This document shows, in pieces, positions 34,560 through 44,700 of a stretch of DNA of 64,000 bases; within the stretch, counting starts at the first letter, position 1, and every line of letters begins with the position of its first letter. A program made the translations under genes and the position numbers. Origin of the DNA: DUPU01 sp050952465 (GTDB lineage: Bacteria; Bacillota; Dehalobacteriia; Dehalobacteriales; Dehalobacteriaceae). The notes under the pieces are model-generated. The model was not told the DNA's origin. It made no database searches and saw only the letters and a program-made list of their open reading frames with translations. The stretch lies in assembly GCA_050952465.1 (NCBI GenBank), contig JBMNKZ010000007.1, positions 62,001-126,000 of the forward strand, given 5' to 3'.

Positions 34560-36137
34560 TTAGTTATTCAGTAATAGTAATTTCAGAGAAACGGTAACAT
34601 TTATTCTGGATTCACTATCATGCAAATCCATTTCTAATATCTCACATATTTTTGCAAACCTGTTTTTCGCAGTATTATAATGAATAAAAAGATCTTTAGC
34701 TGCCTCTTTTAAATTCCAATTATGCTTTATAAAACATTTTAATGTGGGAAAAAATTCAGTATTATTAACTTGGTCATATTTAATGATTTTATTTATATAC
34801 AAATCACAAAATTCTTTTGCGGCATCAGTTTCACTTACAGGAGCCAGAATTTTGAAAAGTCCTAAATTATCATAAAAAGAAACTTCATTACCAATTTTCT
34901 TCCCGATATTAACTGATTTTTGGGCTTCATTATAGCTGTGATGAATATCCATTAAAGATGATTTAAAGCTGCCAACTCCAATAATTAATTTTACTTTATA
35001 ATTTGTTGAAATGTCCTTTGCCAATTTTTCTAAGTTATTGTTAAGTTTAAGATTAAACAGTTTTATATCGTACAAAGTAGGTTCAATTAGAAATATTATG
35101 CGTTGACTGAAATTTGTATAAATTGAATTGGGATAAACGGATCTGATAGTTTTTCTAATCCTTGTAAATATATCATGCGTCTTGCCTAAATCTTTGTTGA
35201 TTTCTAAGTTATTCTCAGAGATATCAAAAATTACCGTAATAATTCCTTTATTAAATTTCCACCCATATAAACTAGCCTTTTCATTAATTTGTTCTAAAGA
35301 TGTAAAATCACCTAACAATAATTCCTGTACAAACTCATCCCTATACTTACTTTCTATTTGAAAATTAGATATCTGCCTTTGGATATTTAGTTTAAGTACG
35401 GTACTTGCATGTTCAACAGCTATTTCCTGGAAAGACGAAATATCAATATTTTCTTCTTTATTAATTGACTCATCATCAATGATAATTATATATCCATAAT
35501 TACTTTTATCGATTTCAAGGGGATAATATTTATGAGTATTTTTAAGCTGTTTTAAGTCACTCCGATTAAAGCTGGGCATAGATTTTGAACAGGATGCACT
35601 TAAAAATACTTTATCAAAATATTTATTAAAAAATATCACATCTTTGTTGATAATACTACTCAATGTATCTATTATTTGTTGGTACGTACCACCATTTAAA
35701 ACTAATCCAGTAAAGGAATTATGAATCCTTTCTGAGTATTGCAGTTTTTCAAACTGACTATTAACAATGTTTGAAAGTACCGGATTAATAATATCAGCAA
35801 ATGCAAAATGAGCGGGAATGAAAATTATGGGAAAGCTCAAATTATTCGCAATATCAATAACCTCTTCCGGCAATACTTTAATAAACCTTTCTAATTTAAT
35901 GCCAATCCCGGCTGCGCCAATCTTTTCCAGATTCTCAATTATATCCTTCAGCATTACCGGATCATCCTTCATAATATAGGTAGAGGTAAGGAGAAATTCA
36001 CCACCCTTAAAAAAAATATAATTATCAGGAGCATCTATTACGTTAACAGAATTAATTTTTCTACTACATCCATCTTTGCCGGCTATTATTTTAAGCTCAC
36101 TAAATTCAGGCATTTGGAGCAGCTCATAGATTGTCAT
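34560..36137 (-). CDS. PucR-family transcriptional regulator
   Basis: Regulator of purine catabolism type, 525 residues. An N-terminal PucR sensor domain (IYELLQMPEFSELKIIAG to about residue 125), a central CdaR/GGDEF-like domain (about 290-400, with SLMDIHHSYNEAQKSV), and a C-terminal HTH_30 (CFIKHNWNLKEAAKDLFIHYNTAKNRFAKI). ATG at 36137 follows GGGGCTGAAAG. It is transcribed toward the SsnA-like deaminase, cyclic amidohydrolase and symporter and is separated from them by a strong terminator, so it most likely controls them in trans, responding to a pathway intermediate. Confidence 0.92.
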   Translation of the reverse strand: MTIYELLQMPEFSELKIIAGKDGCSRKINSVNVIDAPDNYIFFKGGEFLLTSTYIMKDDPVMLKDIIENLEKIGAAGIGIKLERFIKVLPEEVIDIANNLSFPIIFIPAHFAFADIINPVLSNIVNSQFEKLQYSERIHNSFTGLVLNGGTYQQIIDTLSSIINKDVIFFNKYFDKVFLSASCSKSMPSFNRSDLKQLKNTHKYYPLEIDKSNYGYIIIIDDESINKEENIDISSFQEIAVEHASTVLKLNIQRQISNFQIESKYRDEFVQELLLGDFTSLEQINEKASLYGWKFNKGIITVIFDISENNLEINKDLGKTHDIFTRIRKTIRSVYPNSIYTNFSQRIIFLIEPTLYDIKLFNLKLNNNLEKLAKDISTNYKVKLIIGVGSFKSSLMDIHHSYNEAQKSVNIGKKIGNEVSFYDNLGLFKILAPVSETDAAKEFCDLYINKIIKYDQVNNTEFFPTLKCFIKHNWNLKEAAKDLFIHYNTAKNRFAKICEILEMDLHDSESRINVTVSLKLLLLNN

Positions 36138-36523
36138 TATTCTTTCAGCCCCTATTATATATTGCATGAACAAAAATACGCATATTTTATATAAAAAGTA
36201 TAATGACTTCTATTTGAAAATGCAAACCAACGGAATGAATTGACAAGGGTGAATTGACAAGGGGACGGCAGACTGTGTGAGAAATCCCCCTGACACCCTA
36301 TTTGCTCTGAAAAGGATTGAAATAAAAGGATTTCCGCGGTTTTGGGTTTTGCTTTTAATTATTAATGATGCAAACCACAGGTAATTCTAGTGTATACGAT
36401 AGCATGGATATCGGCTTGCAGTCTTCAGATATTTCAAAACATAGAAATATACTGAACATAGAAATATGCTGAAGTTTATGGCATAATAAAAGAAAACTGT
36501 TTGAGAGATGCCGTGCTGATTAC
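36138..36523. other. Gap with decayed repeats
   Basis: No gene seen. It contains a degenerate copy of the GGGGACGG family (36241-36300, TTGACAAGGGGACGG and CCCCCTGACA) and a 17-base tandem repeat of AACATAGAAATATACTG at 36438-36471 with one change between copies. Confidence 0.5.
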
Positions 36524-36705
36524 ATGACTGTAAAGGAAGCGGGAGAGAAATAGGGCATTGGGAGCGGATGGTAACGCTGTACTGCGCAGCCGGACGAATC
36601 GAAGGCGCGTAGAAGATCGGCAATATGTGGCTGATCCCCAAGAGCACGGAAAATCCTGAAGACGTCAGGTGTAAAAAGGGGGATAAAGAATGGGAAGTAG
36701 TATGA
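36524..36705 (+). pseudogene. Degenerate small HTH (excisionase-like) gene
   Basis: Reads MTVKEAGEK, then a TAG in place of the expected Trp codon, then GIG followed by a one-base frameshift and LYCAAGRIEGA, another TAG, and KIGNMWLIPKSTENPEDVR, ending TGA at 36703-36705. This is the layout of the short MerR/excisionase-like HTH proteins with the closing motif WLIPK that are common in Clostridia. Three lesions show it is dead. It abuts, and overlaps by 16 bases, a second pseudogene. Confidence 0.6.
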
Positions 36706-37176
36706 AAGACAGGCAAAACGACATGGAAGAGTCGTTTCAATCGCTCTTTGGCAAGGAAGAACTGCTGGCCAAAGTGATTGAGTGCTTTCCTTACCCGATC
36801 CAGGTTTACGCTCCTGACGGAACTTCGGTTCTGGTGAATAAGGCTGTACTGAACGAATACCATGTTTCCAGCCCGGACATGATTGTCGGGAAATACAATG
36901 TCTTCAAAGATCCTTCTGTTATAGCAACCGGCCAAGGCGGCCTCCCTCAGCAAGGCCCATTTCATAAAGTTGTTTAAAAAACATACCGGTGTAACCCCCC
37001 ATGAGTATTATATCAATTATAAAATCAGCAGATTGAAGGAAAAGCTGCTGGATACCAATCTTTCCATCGCGCAGGCTTTTGCCGCCTGTAATATGGAGTA
37101 TAACGGCCATTCTGCCAGAGTATTTAAAAATAAAACCGGCGTTTCTCCTTCCGCTTATAGGAAAATGTCAGGTTAA
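36690..37176 (+). pseudogene. PAS-AraC regulator with internal deletion and frameshift
   Basis: The first part (36690-36977) reads as the start of a PAS domain (LLAKVIECFPYPIQVYAPDGT, VGKYNVFKDPS) and then jumps in the wrong frame into the HTH region. The correct frame resumes in 36970-37176 (FKKHTGVTPHEYYINYKI to YRKMSG). Compared with the intact neighbour at 37197-37970 about 290 bases, covering the second half of the PAS domain and the start of the HTH, are gone. It is the upstream copy of a tandem duplication. Confidence 0.8.
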
Positions 37177-37196
37177 ATAGAAACGAGGGACAATCC

Positions 37197-37970
37197 ATGA
37201 AATATCAGATCGAGGATGCCCAAAGGAACTTAGCTAAGTCATTCCAGTCGCTTTTTGAGGAACAGGGACTGCTTGCGAAAGTAATCGAGTTCTTCCCCTA
37301 TCCGATTCAGATTTTCTCCCTTGATGGGACGGCGAGGATGATTAACAAAGCGGCACTGGATATGATAGGCATAAAAAGCGTGGAAGCACATGTGGGAAAA
37401 TACAATGTTTTCAAGGATCCCATCGTGCACGACCTTGGCTTTATGGACCAGGTCAGGCAGGTATTGACAGGCAAAACCGTGTATCTTACCGATTTCAATG
37501 CACCCTACCCGGATATGATCAGGTATTTTAATGTGGAAGATAGAGATATACAGACCATAAGCTCAGACATTACATGTTTCCCTTTGCTAAACGCTGATGG
37601 CGCGGTAGAGTGCTTTGCGGCTGTTTTTATCATTAAAAAAATATACCGGGGGAAAGAAGAAATAGCCCGGGGCAGACAATACATAGAAACCCATTGGCAG
37701 GAGCCGTTTAATGCCAGCGAAACGGCCAAGGCGGCTTGCCTCAGCAAGGCCCATTTCACAAAGTTGTTTAAAAAACATACCGGTGTAACCCCCCATGAGT
37801 ATTATATTAATTTTAAAATTAATAAATTAAAGGAAAAACTGCTGGATACCAATCTTTCCATCGCGCAGGCTTTTGCCGCCTGTAACATGGATTATAACGG
37901 CCATACTGCAAGATTATTCAGAGAGAAGGTTGGTGTTTCACCGTCCGTATACCGAAAAATTTCAGAGTAA
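37197..37970 (+). CDS. PAS domain-AraC family transcriptional regulator
   Basis: Cytoplasmic sensor-regulator of 257 residues. Residues about 20-145 form a PAS-like sensor (LLAKVIEFFPYPIQIFSLDGTA, GKYNVFKDP, ending ECFAAVFIIKK). Residues about 150-257 form the two-HTH AraC domain (ETAKAACLSKAHFTKLFKKH...IAQAFAACNMDYNGHTARLFREKVGVSPSVYRK). ATG at 37197, 21 bases after the stop of the disrupted paralogue; a GAGGGA site precedes it. It lies upstream of a PAS-only protein and of the giant surface protein on the same strand, and is a candidate regulator of both. Confidence 0.9.
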   Translation: MKYQIEDAQRNLAKSFQSLFEEQGLLAKVIEFFPYPIQIFSLDGTARMINKAALDMIGIKSVEAHVGKYNVFKDPIVHDLGFMDQVRQVLTGKTVYLTDFNAPYPDMIRYFNVEDRDIQTISSDITCFPLLNADGAVECFAAVFIIKKIYRGKEEIARGRQYIETHWQEPFNASETAKAACLSKAHFTKLFKKHTGVTPHEYYINFKINKLKEKLLDTNLSIAQAFAACNMDYNGHTARLFREKVGVSPSVYRKISE

Positions 37971-38000
37971 AATAAATTGTTCAATCATAAGTAATAAGAG

Positions 38001-38046
38001 GAAGCCCGGCTTTGGTTTAGTACGAAGCCCGGCTTCTTTTTATTTT
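38001..38046 (+). terminator. Rho-independent terminator
   Basis: GAAGCC-C-GGCTT (38001-38012) pairs with AAGCC-C-GGCTTC (38025-38036), one C-C mismatch, and is followed by TTTTTATTTT. It lies about 30 bases after the PAS-AraC gene and separates it from the PAS-only gene. Confidence 0.8.
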
Positions 38047-38167
38047 CAAGATAAGATTTTTCGTATTAATTATAAGCATATTCAACATATCTTCACAGCC
38101 GGCCGGCTAGTAAAATATTGGTAGCCATAATAAGAATATTGGCAGTTTGATGGAAAGGAGCATTCTT

Positions 38168-38656
38168 ATGGGTGATAAAACGAAAGAACAGCTGCTTGAG
38201 AAACTGGCAGAGGTACAGAAAATGTTGGAGGAAAGAACAGAGACTCAAGGTCATATGATAAGAAAATTTCAAATGCTTATCGCTAATGAGGGGCTGTTTT
38301 CTCAAATCATCGATTTTTTCCCTTATCCCATCGCCATATTTACGCCGCAGTATACACTGGCCATGGTGAATAAGGCTTTTGCGGCGGAAACAAAAACGCG
38401 GTTTATGAATCTGGAAAAAGGAGCTGCACGCATTCTTCAACACAAGATCAACGATATACAACTGGCTGCCGCCGTCAGGGGGGTCTTTGCCGGGGATACC
38501 TTCTCTTTAGAGGATTTAAAGGACCCGTTTTCCATGTTTTCAGGAATTACACGACAAAGCGCAACCCAGTCCGACCGTTTCAATAAGGCTGTTATTTTTC
38601 CTGTCCCGGCCTATGGTGCTAAAATCACCCACGGCGTGATTGTGTTTATGCCGTGA
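38168..38656 (+). CDS. PAS-domain protein without output domain
   Basis: A 162-residue protein: an N-terminal coiled-coil-like helix (KTKEQLLEKLAEVQKMLEER), then a PAS domain closely related to that of the adjacent AraC-type regulators (LFSQIIDFFPYPIAIFTPQYT, MVNKAF, ending HGVIVFMP). It stops exactly where the paralogues continue into their DNA-binding part, so it has no HTH. GGAAAGGAG lies 7 bases before the ATG at 38168. It could be a free sensor subunit or competitor for its paralogue; this is inference. The giant surface-protein gene follows 137 bases later. Confidence 0.75.
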   Translation: MGDKTKEQLLEKLAEVQKMLEERTETQGHMIRKFQMLIANEGLFSQIIDFFPYPIAIFTPQYTLAMVNKAFAAETKTRFMNLEKGAARILQHKINDIQLAAAVRGVFAGDTFSLEDLKDPFSMFSGITRQSATQSDRFNKAVIFPVPAYGAKITHGVIVFMP

Positions 38657-38664
38657 GTAAGGAG

Positions 38665-38781
38665 GTGAGCAGTGTTACGGATCCTGTCAGAATCGAGGGA
38701 ATGGGGCATTTACCGGAAACCTGGGCGGAAAGGGATTTTGAACGAAAGTATAACAAAGTAAACAAAAAACGATTTTCTTAA
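38665..38781 (+). CDS. Possible 38-residue peptide
   Basis: An open frame from GTG 38665 to TAA 38781 (starts MSSVTDPVRIEGMGHLPETW, ends NKKRFS) fills the space between the PAS-only gene and the giant surface protein. AAGGAG lies almost on top of this GTG; a GTG in another frame at 38672 is better spaced but gives only 29 residues. Either could be translated; evidence is weak. Confidence 0.2.
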   Translation: MSSVTDPVRIEGMGHLPETWAERDFERKYNKVNKKRFS

Positions 38782-38793
38782 GGAGGGAAAAAA

Positions 38794-41700
38794 GTGAAGA
38801 AGAGAAGTATGGCGGGCAACAGGTTTGAGGCCAATTTAAAGAAGAAATATCTTACATTGCTTTTACCAATGTTTTTCTTCACGTTTGTATTCTTCATCGG
38901 CATATACACAGGTACTGCACTAGCGGCAGATGAAAGCAGTGAAGAGAATCCCATTGAATGGGCCAAACAGCTAGGCATTTCCTGTACAGGCGGTTTGGCT
39001 ACCGATCCCAGTGGCGATATCCTCCATTTAACTAAAGCTGAGGGGGGCGTTATTCAACTAAACAAGTATGATAAAAGCGGCCAAGAAAAATGGTCTAGGA
39101 TACTTTATCAGGATCAAATGAATTCTCTTTTCTGGAATGGAGAGGTCAGTACCAATCGCAATGGCGACGTATTTGTTTGCTACGGCACCAGTAAAATGCA
39201 AAACTCGGTATTAATCAAATTAGACGCTGCAGGCACAGTTTTATGGACCCGGAATTTGGACCCGACTTTTGGCACGCAGGTGTATGTGGATGCCGGTATA
39301 AAAGGAGATGTGTATCTGGCCGGTTGTAATGAGAAATACCCCATGGACGTTTTTCTAGCTCAATACGATGCGATGGGTGTTCAGCAGTGGACGAAAACCA
39401 TCAGCTCAGCTGGTAATGAGCGACCGTTAGACATTGATGTTGATGTAATTGGTACGGTCTATGTTTGCGGAGTAACGGATGGTTGTTTAGACGAAGAAAC
39501 CTGCAGCGGCAGCATATGTGACGTGTTCGTTGCAAAATTGAATGGAGATGGCGACGCACAGTGGATCAGACAGGTCGGTAATGGAAAAAACAGCTATAGG
39601 TCGACGATTACCGGCGGCCTTGCCGTAGATAATGGCGGTAACATCTACTTTACCTATGGCCTAACAGGGTCAGCTTTATCGCCGACCCGCAATTACCGGT
39701 GGTCAGTGGCCAAGTATGATAACGACGGCAATTATATCTGGTCTACTCCCCTTTACTCTATAGTAGTAAATGCCCTTACCCTTCCCGATATAGCCGTTGA
39801 TTCCTGGGGGAACATATTTACCTATGGCGTCTACGAGACGATCAACCCAATAACACGTAAGAGTGAAAACCAGTGCTATTTAAATAAGTTTGACTCCCAG
39901 GGGAACCAGCTTCTGGTGAAGGAAATCGGTGCCAAGGCGGGTAATGAGTTTGTCGAGCCTAATCATCTAGCAATAGGGGAAGCCGACAGCATTATCATGG
40001 CGGGGGATACGGCTGCTTCCTTTTTCGGACAGCCTCATACAGGCACCTTGTCATATAACGCCTTCTTGGTTAAGTTCGCGGGAGATTATGACACTGACGG
40101 TGACGGACTGTTGGACCGGTGGGAGGTGAATGGCTACCGGACAGCGACCGGATTTGTGGACCTCCCGGCCATGGGAGCCAACCCCAAAAGAAAAGACATC
40201 TTTGTGGAGATTGACTGGCTCTCTGGCCACAAGCCGGACCCGGCGGCCATTGACGAAGTTGTTAGGATGTTCTCATTGGCTCCGATAACCAATGTGGATG
40301 GAAGCACCGGAATCAGCCTACACGTTGACCACGGTAGCGACGCCATAATGGATTTTCAAAAGAAAGACACCTGGGGGAAACTTTCTCGGGCTAACGAAAT
40401 CCCACACACGGACGGCGACGACCTGACTCTTCTGGGTGACACTAGTTTCTTCGGCAGCAGGTATCTCTGGGATGAATTTGATAGCTTGAAAAAGGCAAAT
40501 TTTCGTGATGAACGGAGTGCCATTTTCCGCTACTGTATCTTTGGCCACGGACCCGCCGAAGAGTTCTGCATTTATAATGACGAGGGCGAGATTATAGGTA
40601 GCAACAGCGGGGTGGCCAGGGATATTTCCTCCAGCGATTTCTTAATTACCCTTGGATTCTGGGAGAATAATGGTCCGCTTGAGCAGGCCGGGACATTTAT
40701 GCATGAACTGGGCCACACTTTGGGCCTAAAACATGGCGGCGGAGATGATGTCATCGGCAAACCCAATTATCTCAGTATTATGAATTATTATTATCAAACC
40801 GCCGGCCTCATTTATGACGGTGGGGAAGGTCTTTTTGATTACTCCCGGTTCGGACATATTAATGACCTCGATGAAAATCATTTGAATGAACCGCGGGGAA
40901 TAACCTCCTCGACCGGAGAAGACCTCTCCAAACACGGATTGAAGTGGAGCAAAAGTGAGAATGTAATCCTTTTTGAGCATAGGGTGAATGACATTGATTG
41001 GAATTCTGATAGCAAGCTGGAACCGGATGTCGCTTTTGATGTTAATCAGGATAATAAGTTACAAATACTCACCGGTAACTTCAATGACTGGGAAAACCTG
41101 TCCTATAAGGGTGGGAATGTAGGCATGGGTGTGAGCAATGCACTTCTCCCATCAGCCACCGACCTGGCTCCCGAGCTGACTTCAGAGGAGGATGAAAAAC
41201 TGGGGCACCCCTACCGGGTAGCTGTTAAGGCCCCGGGCAACATGGCCGTGGACCGGGGTCAAGGTTTAACCTGCAAATTTACTATTACCAATGCCGGTGA
41301 CCAAGCGGATTCCTATACTGTTAAAGCTGAGTCAACCCGGGGATGGGCTGACCTGAGCGGCGTACCAGCTACTTTGGACCTCAATAGCAAGAATAGCCAA
41401 GAAATCACAATCCCTGTAACGATTCCGGCTGACGCGGAAACCGGCCAGGAGGAATACATAACCCTAACTGTTACCAGCACTAACAACCCGCTGATGCTGG
41501 ATCGGGAAAGTGCCGTACTGGTGGTAAAAAAGAAAGCTGCTGGGTTAACCGGGGAGCTGGAAAAGCTCGATTTATCCGCCCTAAACGCCCGGGTTTCAAG
41601 GCCGGTTATTTACGGCGACCAAATAGCTTTTGCAGCAGTTCCCGTTGCTGGCGACCCGTATATCGGGATATACAACTTGACTGATCAAACCGTGATTGAG

Positions 41701-44700
41701 CAAATTTACTACATGAATTCGTTAAGTCCATCTTTGCGTTCCAAGAATCCCTGGGTGGATTACATTGACTTTAATGGTGATTATGTAGTCTGGCATTTAA
41801 AAGATTACAGTGTAGGCGGCAATAATCACCTGTATTTTTCTGATTTGACCCAGGATACGGTAACAGTTACTCCAATTGGGCCGGGAAATCCTGCTGATAT
41901 GTATGGCACGAAACTGGCCTATAAAGATACAAACGGGGTTAAAACCTATGATCTTAGTACCAAAGACTTAGTGGAAATCCCGGTAACAAAGTGTTCCGGA
42001 ACTGAAATTATCATAGATGCTGATCGACTTTTTACTCGATATACGGATCCCAATTGGGAAGGCAGCTATCACATGTACGATTTGGTCAGCGGTACCCAAA
42101 CCGAATTGCTCAGTTCAGGGGGAACATTACCTAGGTTTGATGTCAGCGGCAACAAACTGGTCTATGACGCACTCTATGGCCCTACCTTGGATAATTATGG
42201 GCTGATAGTCCTTGATGTGACCAGCAATAAAAAAAGAGAAATCTTTTTTAAAGACTATTCCGTTGACGATATACGGATTGATGACTTATCGGGTCCGGTA
42301 ATGGTCGACAATAACCTGGCCACATTTGTCTGCGACAATAATGTATGGCTCTGCGATCTGGAATCGGAAACCATTATCCAGGTGACTACTGATGGTGCCT
42401 ACGGATCTGAAAACCAATATTTTTCCCCAAAAATCTATAAAAACCAGATTGTCTTCGGTAAGAACGGGGAGGTCTATATTTTTACCTTGTTACCACCTGT
42501 GACAACGCCGGTGACTAGCTTAAACTCCGTCCCTACGGAAGACGGGAAAAATTACGATATAACCCTGGAAACCGATGTACCTAACTCGTTAACCTATTAC
42601 CAGTGGGATAGCCAATCCTCCAGTGGTTGGTCCCAGTATAAAGGTCCCTTTAATGCTCTTGAAGGAAAGCATCGACTCTATTATTTCTCACAAAACCGGG
42701 CCGGGGATAGCGAAGCCGTACAGAGCACCAGCTTCACCGTGGACACCACTGCCCCGGTAACTGTTTTAACAACCGCTCCGACTGAGCCAGATGGCAGCTG
42801 CGGGTGGTTTACTACCCCGCCCGATGTTACCCTGACAGCGAGCGAGCCTGCCAGTGTTTACTACCAGTGGGATTCTGATGACCCTGCGGGCTTTACCAAA
42901 TACACCGATACGCTAATCGGCCCTAACGGGGAGCATACTTTGTACTATTACTCAGTTGATCAAAAGGGGAACCAGGAGGAGGTTAAGAGCGGGGTACTGA
43001 GGGTTCAGGACGATGCCGATACGACACCCTCGACCACCAACATTGTTGTTGATCCGGAACAGCCCAGCGCCAACGGCTGGTACGCTGAACCCCCGAAGAT
43101 TTCCCTCAGCACCGGCGATAATGCTTCTATATATTATCAGTGGGATTCCGCGGATAATGCGGATTTTAAGACCCCCGTAGTTCCGGAGCATTTACTGGGT
43201 GGGGCAACCTCAAGTAATCAGCTTGCCCCGGGCTGGAGGATTTACCTGGGAGAGTTTACCCCGCCAGAGGGAATCCATACCCTGTATTATTTTTCGATAG
43301 ACACCTCTGGTAACCGTGAAACCATTAAAAATTACACTTTTAAAACCGGAACCGAAATAGTCACACCACCCGACGCCAATGCCGACCTGTCTACGGTCAA
43401 CCTGGGCGGAGTCCAGTATGCACCCGGTTTCAATGCGGATACTTTGTTCTACACAGCTAACGTCAGCTATGAAACCAGCCAGGTTACGGTAACTCCGACT
43501 GCCGCCAGCGACAAAGCTGTAATCACAGTGAACGGAAGCAGCCTTAACGGGGGAAGTCTGACCGTAAACCTTAATGTCGGACTCAACACCATCAATATAC
43601 TGGTTACCGCAGAAGACGGAAATACCACTAAAACATATATTTTTAACATAACCAGAGCCGGCAGAAGCAATGGCGGGGAAAGCGGCAACAGCGGAAGCAG
43701 CAGCTCTCTTAGCCCAGCGCCATCATATGAGGCATTTGTTTCGGGAACGGGCATACCGGCAACCACCCTGCCGGTTAATGTGGATAAGTATAATAGAAGC
43801 GCAACGACAGATCTGGGCAACTTGGCGAAAGACATTTTTGCCGGTACAGGGACAGCGGTCCTCACGGTACACTCCATTCCCGGCGTGAGCTCATATACCC
43901 TGGGAATACCGGCCACTTCCCTGTCCGGCACTCAAGGGGACGGTTCCTTGACCTATACAACAGCTGCGGGCAGCATCATCATACCGGATAACATGCTTTC
44001 AGAAACTCCGGGAACCGAAGGAAAAAAAGCTGGGATCACCATCGGACAGGTGGACAATTCTTACCTGCCCGATGAGGTAAAAGCTGCCGTCGGCGACCGG
44101 CCTGTGGTGCAGCTTACCCTGACGCTGGACGGAACACAGACGGATTGGAACAAACCTGACGCTACGGTTACCGTATCTATCCCATACACCCCGACGGCGG
44201 CCGAACTGGCTGCTCCCGAGCATATCGTCGTATGGTACATTGATGGAGCCGGAAGTGCTGTATCGGTACCCAACGGGAGGTATGACCCGGAAACCGGCGC
44301 AGTAACCTTTACCACCACCCATTTCAGCTACTACGCCGTAAGCTACAATCAAGTGAGCTTCGAGGATGTGGCGAATGATGCATGGTATGCAAAAGCGGTT
44401 TCCTTTATCGCCGCAAGGGAGATTACCACAGGCACGGGAGGCGGCAATTTCAGCCCGGAAGCAAAGCTGACCCGAGGGCAGTTCATTGTTATGCTGATGA
44501 AGGCATACGGCATAGCCCCCGACTTAAATCCGCAGGGTAACTTCATAGACGCCGGCAACACCTACTACACCGGCTACCTTGCGTCGGCAAAGCGTCTCGG
44601 TATCACCTCTGGCGTAGGCAATAATATGTACGCGCCGGGTAATCAGATTACCCGGCAGGAGATGTTCACCCTGCTGTATAACGCGCTTAAGGTTATCGGC

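Noticed and set aside
36438..36471. Two 17-base units considered as a CRISPR or iteron seed
   Set aside because: Only two directly adjacent copies, no spacers, no cas or replication gene nearby.
36387..36965. Long minus-strand frame (192 codons) over the degenerate regulator genes
   Set aside because: It is the antisense of pseudogenes whose plus-strand reading matches known families; composition is unusual (Ser/His-rich) and there is no ribosome site.
43931..43955. Core of the GGGGACGG repeat inside the giant surface-protein gene
   Set aside because: Only the short core is shared, it encodes ordinary residues (TQGDGSL) in frame, and no second arm or flanking similarity exists; coincidence is likely.
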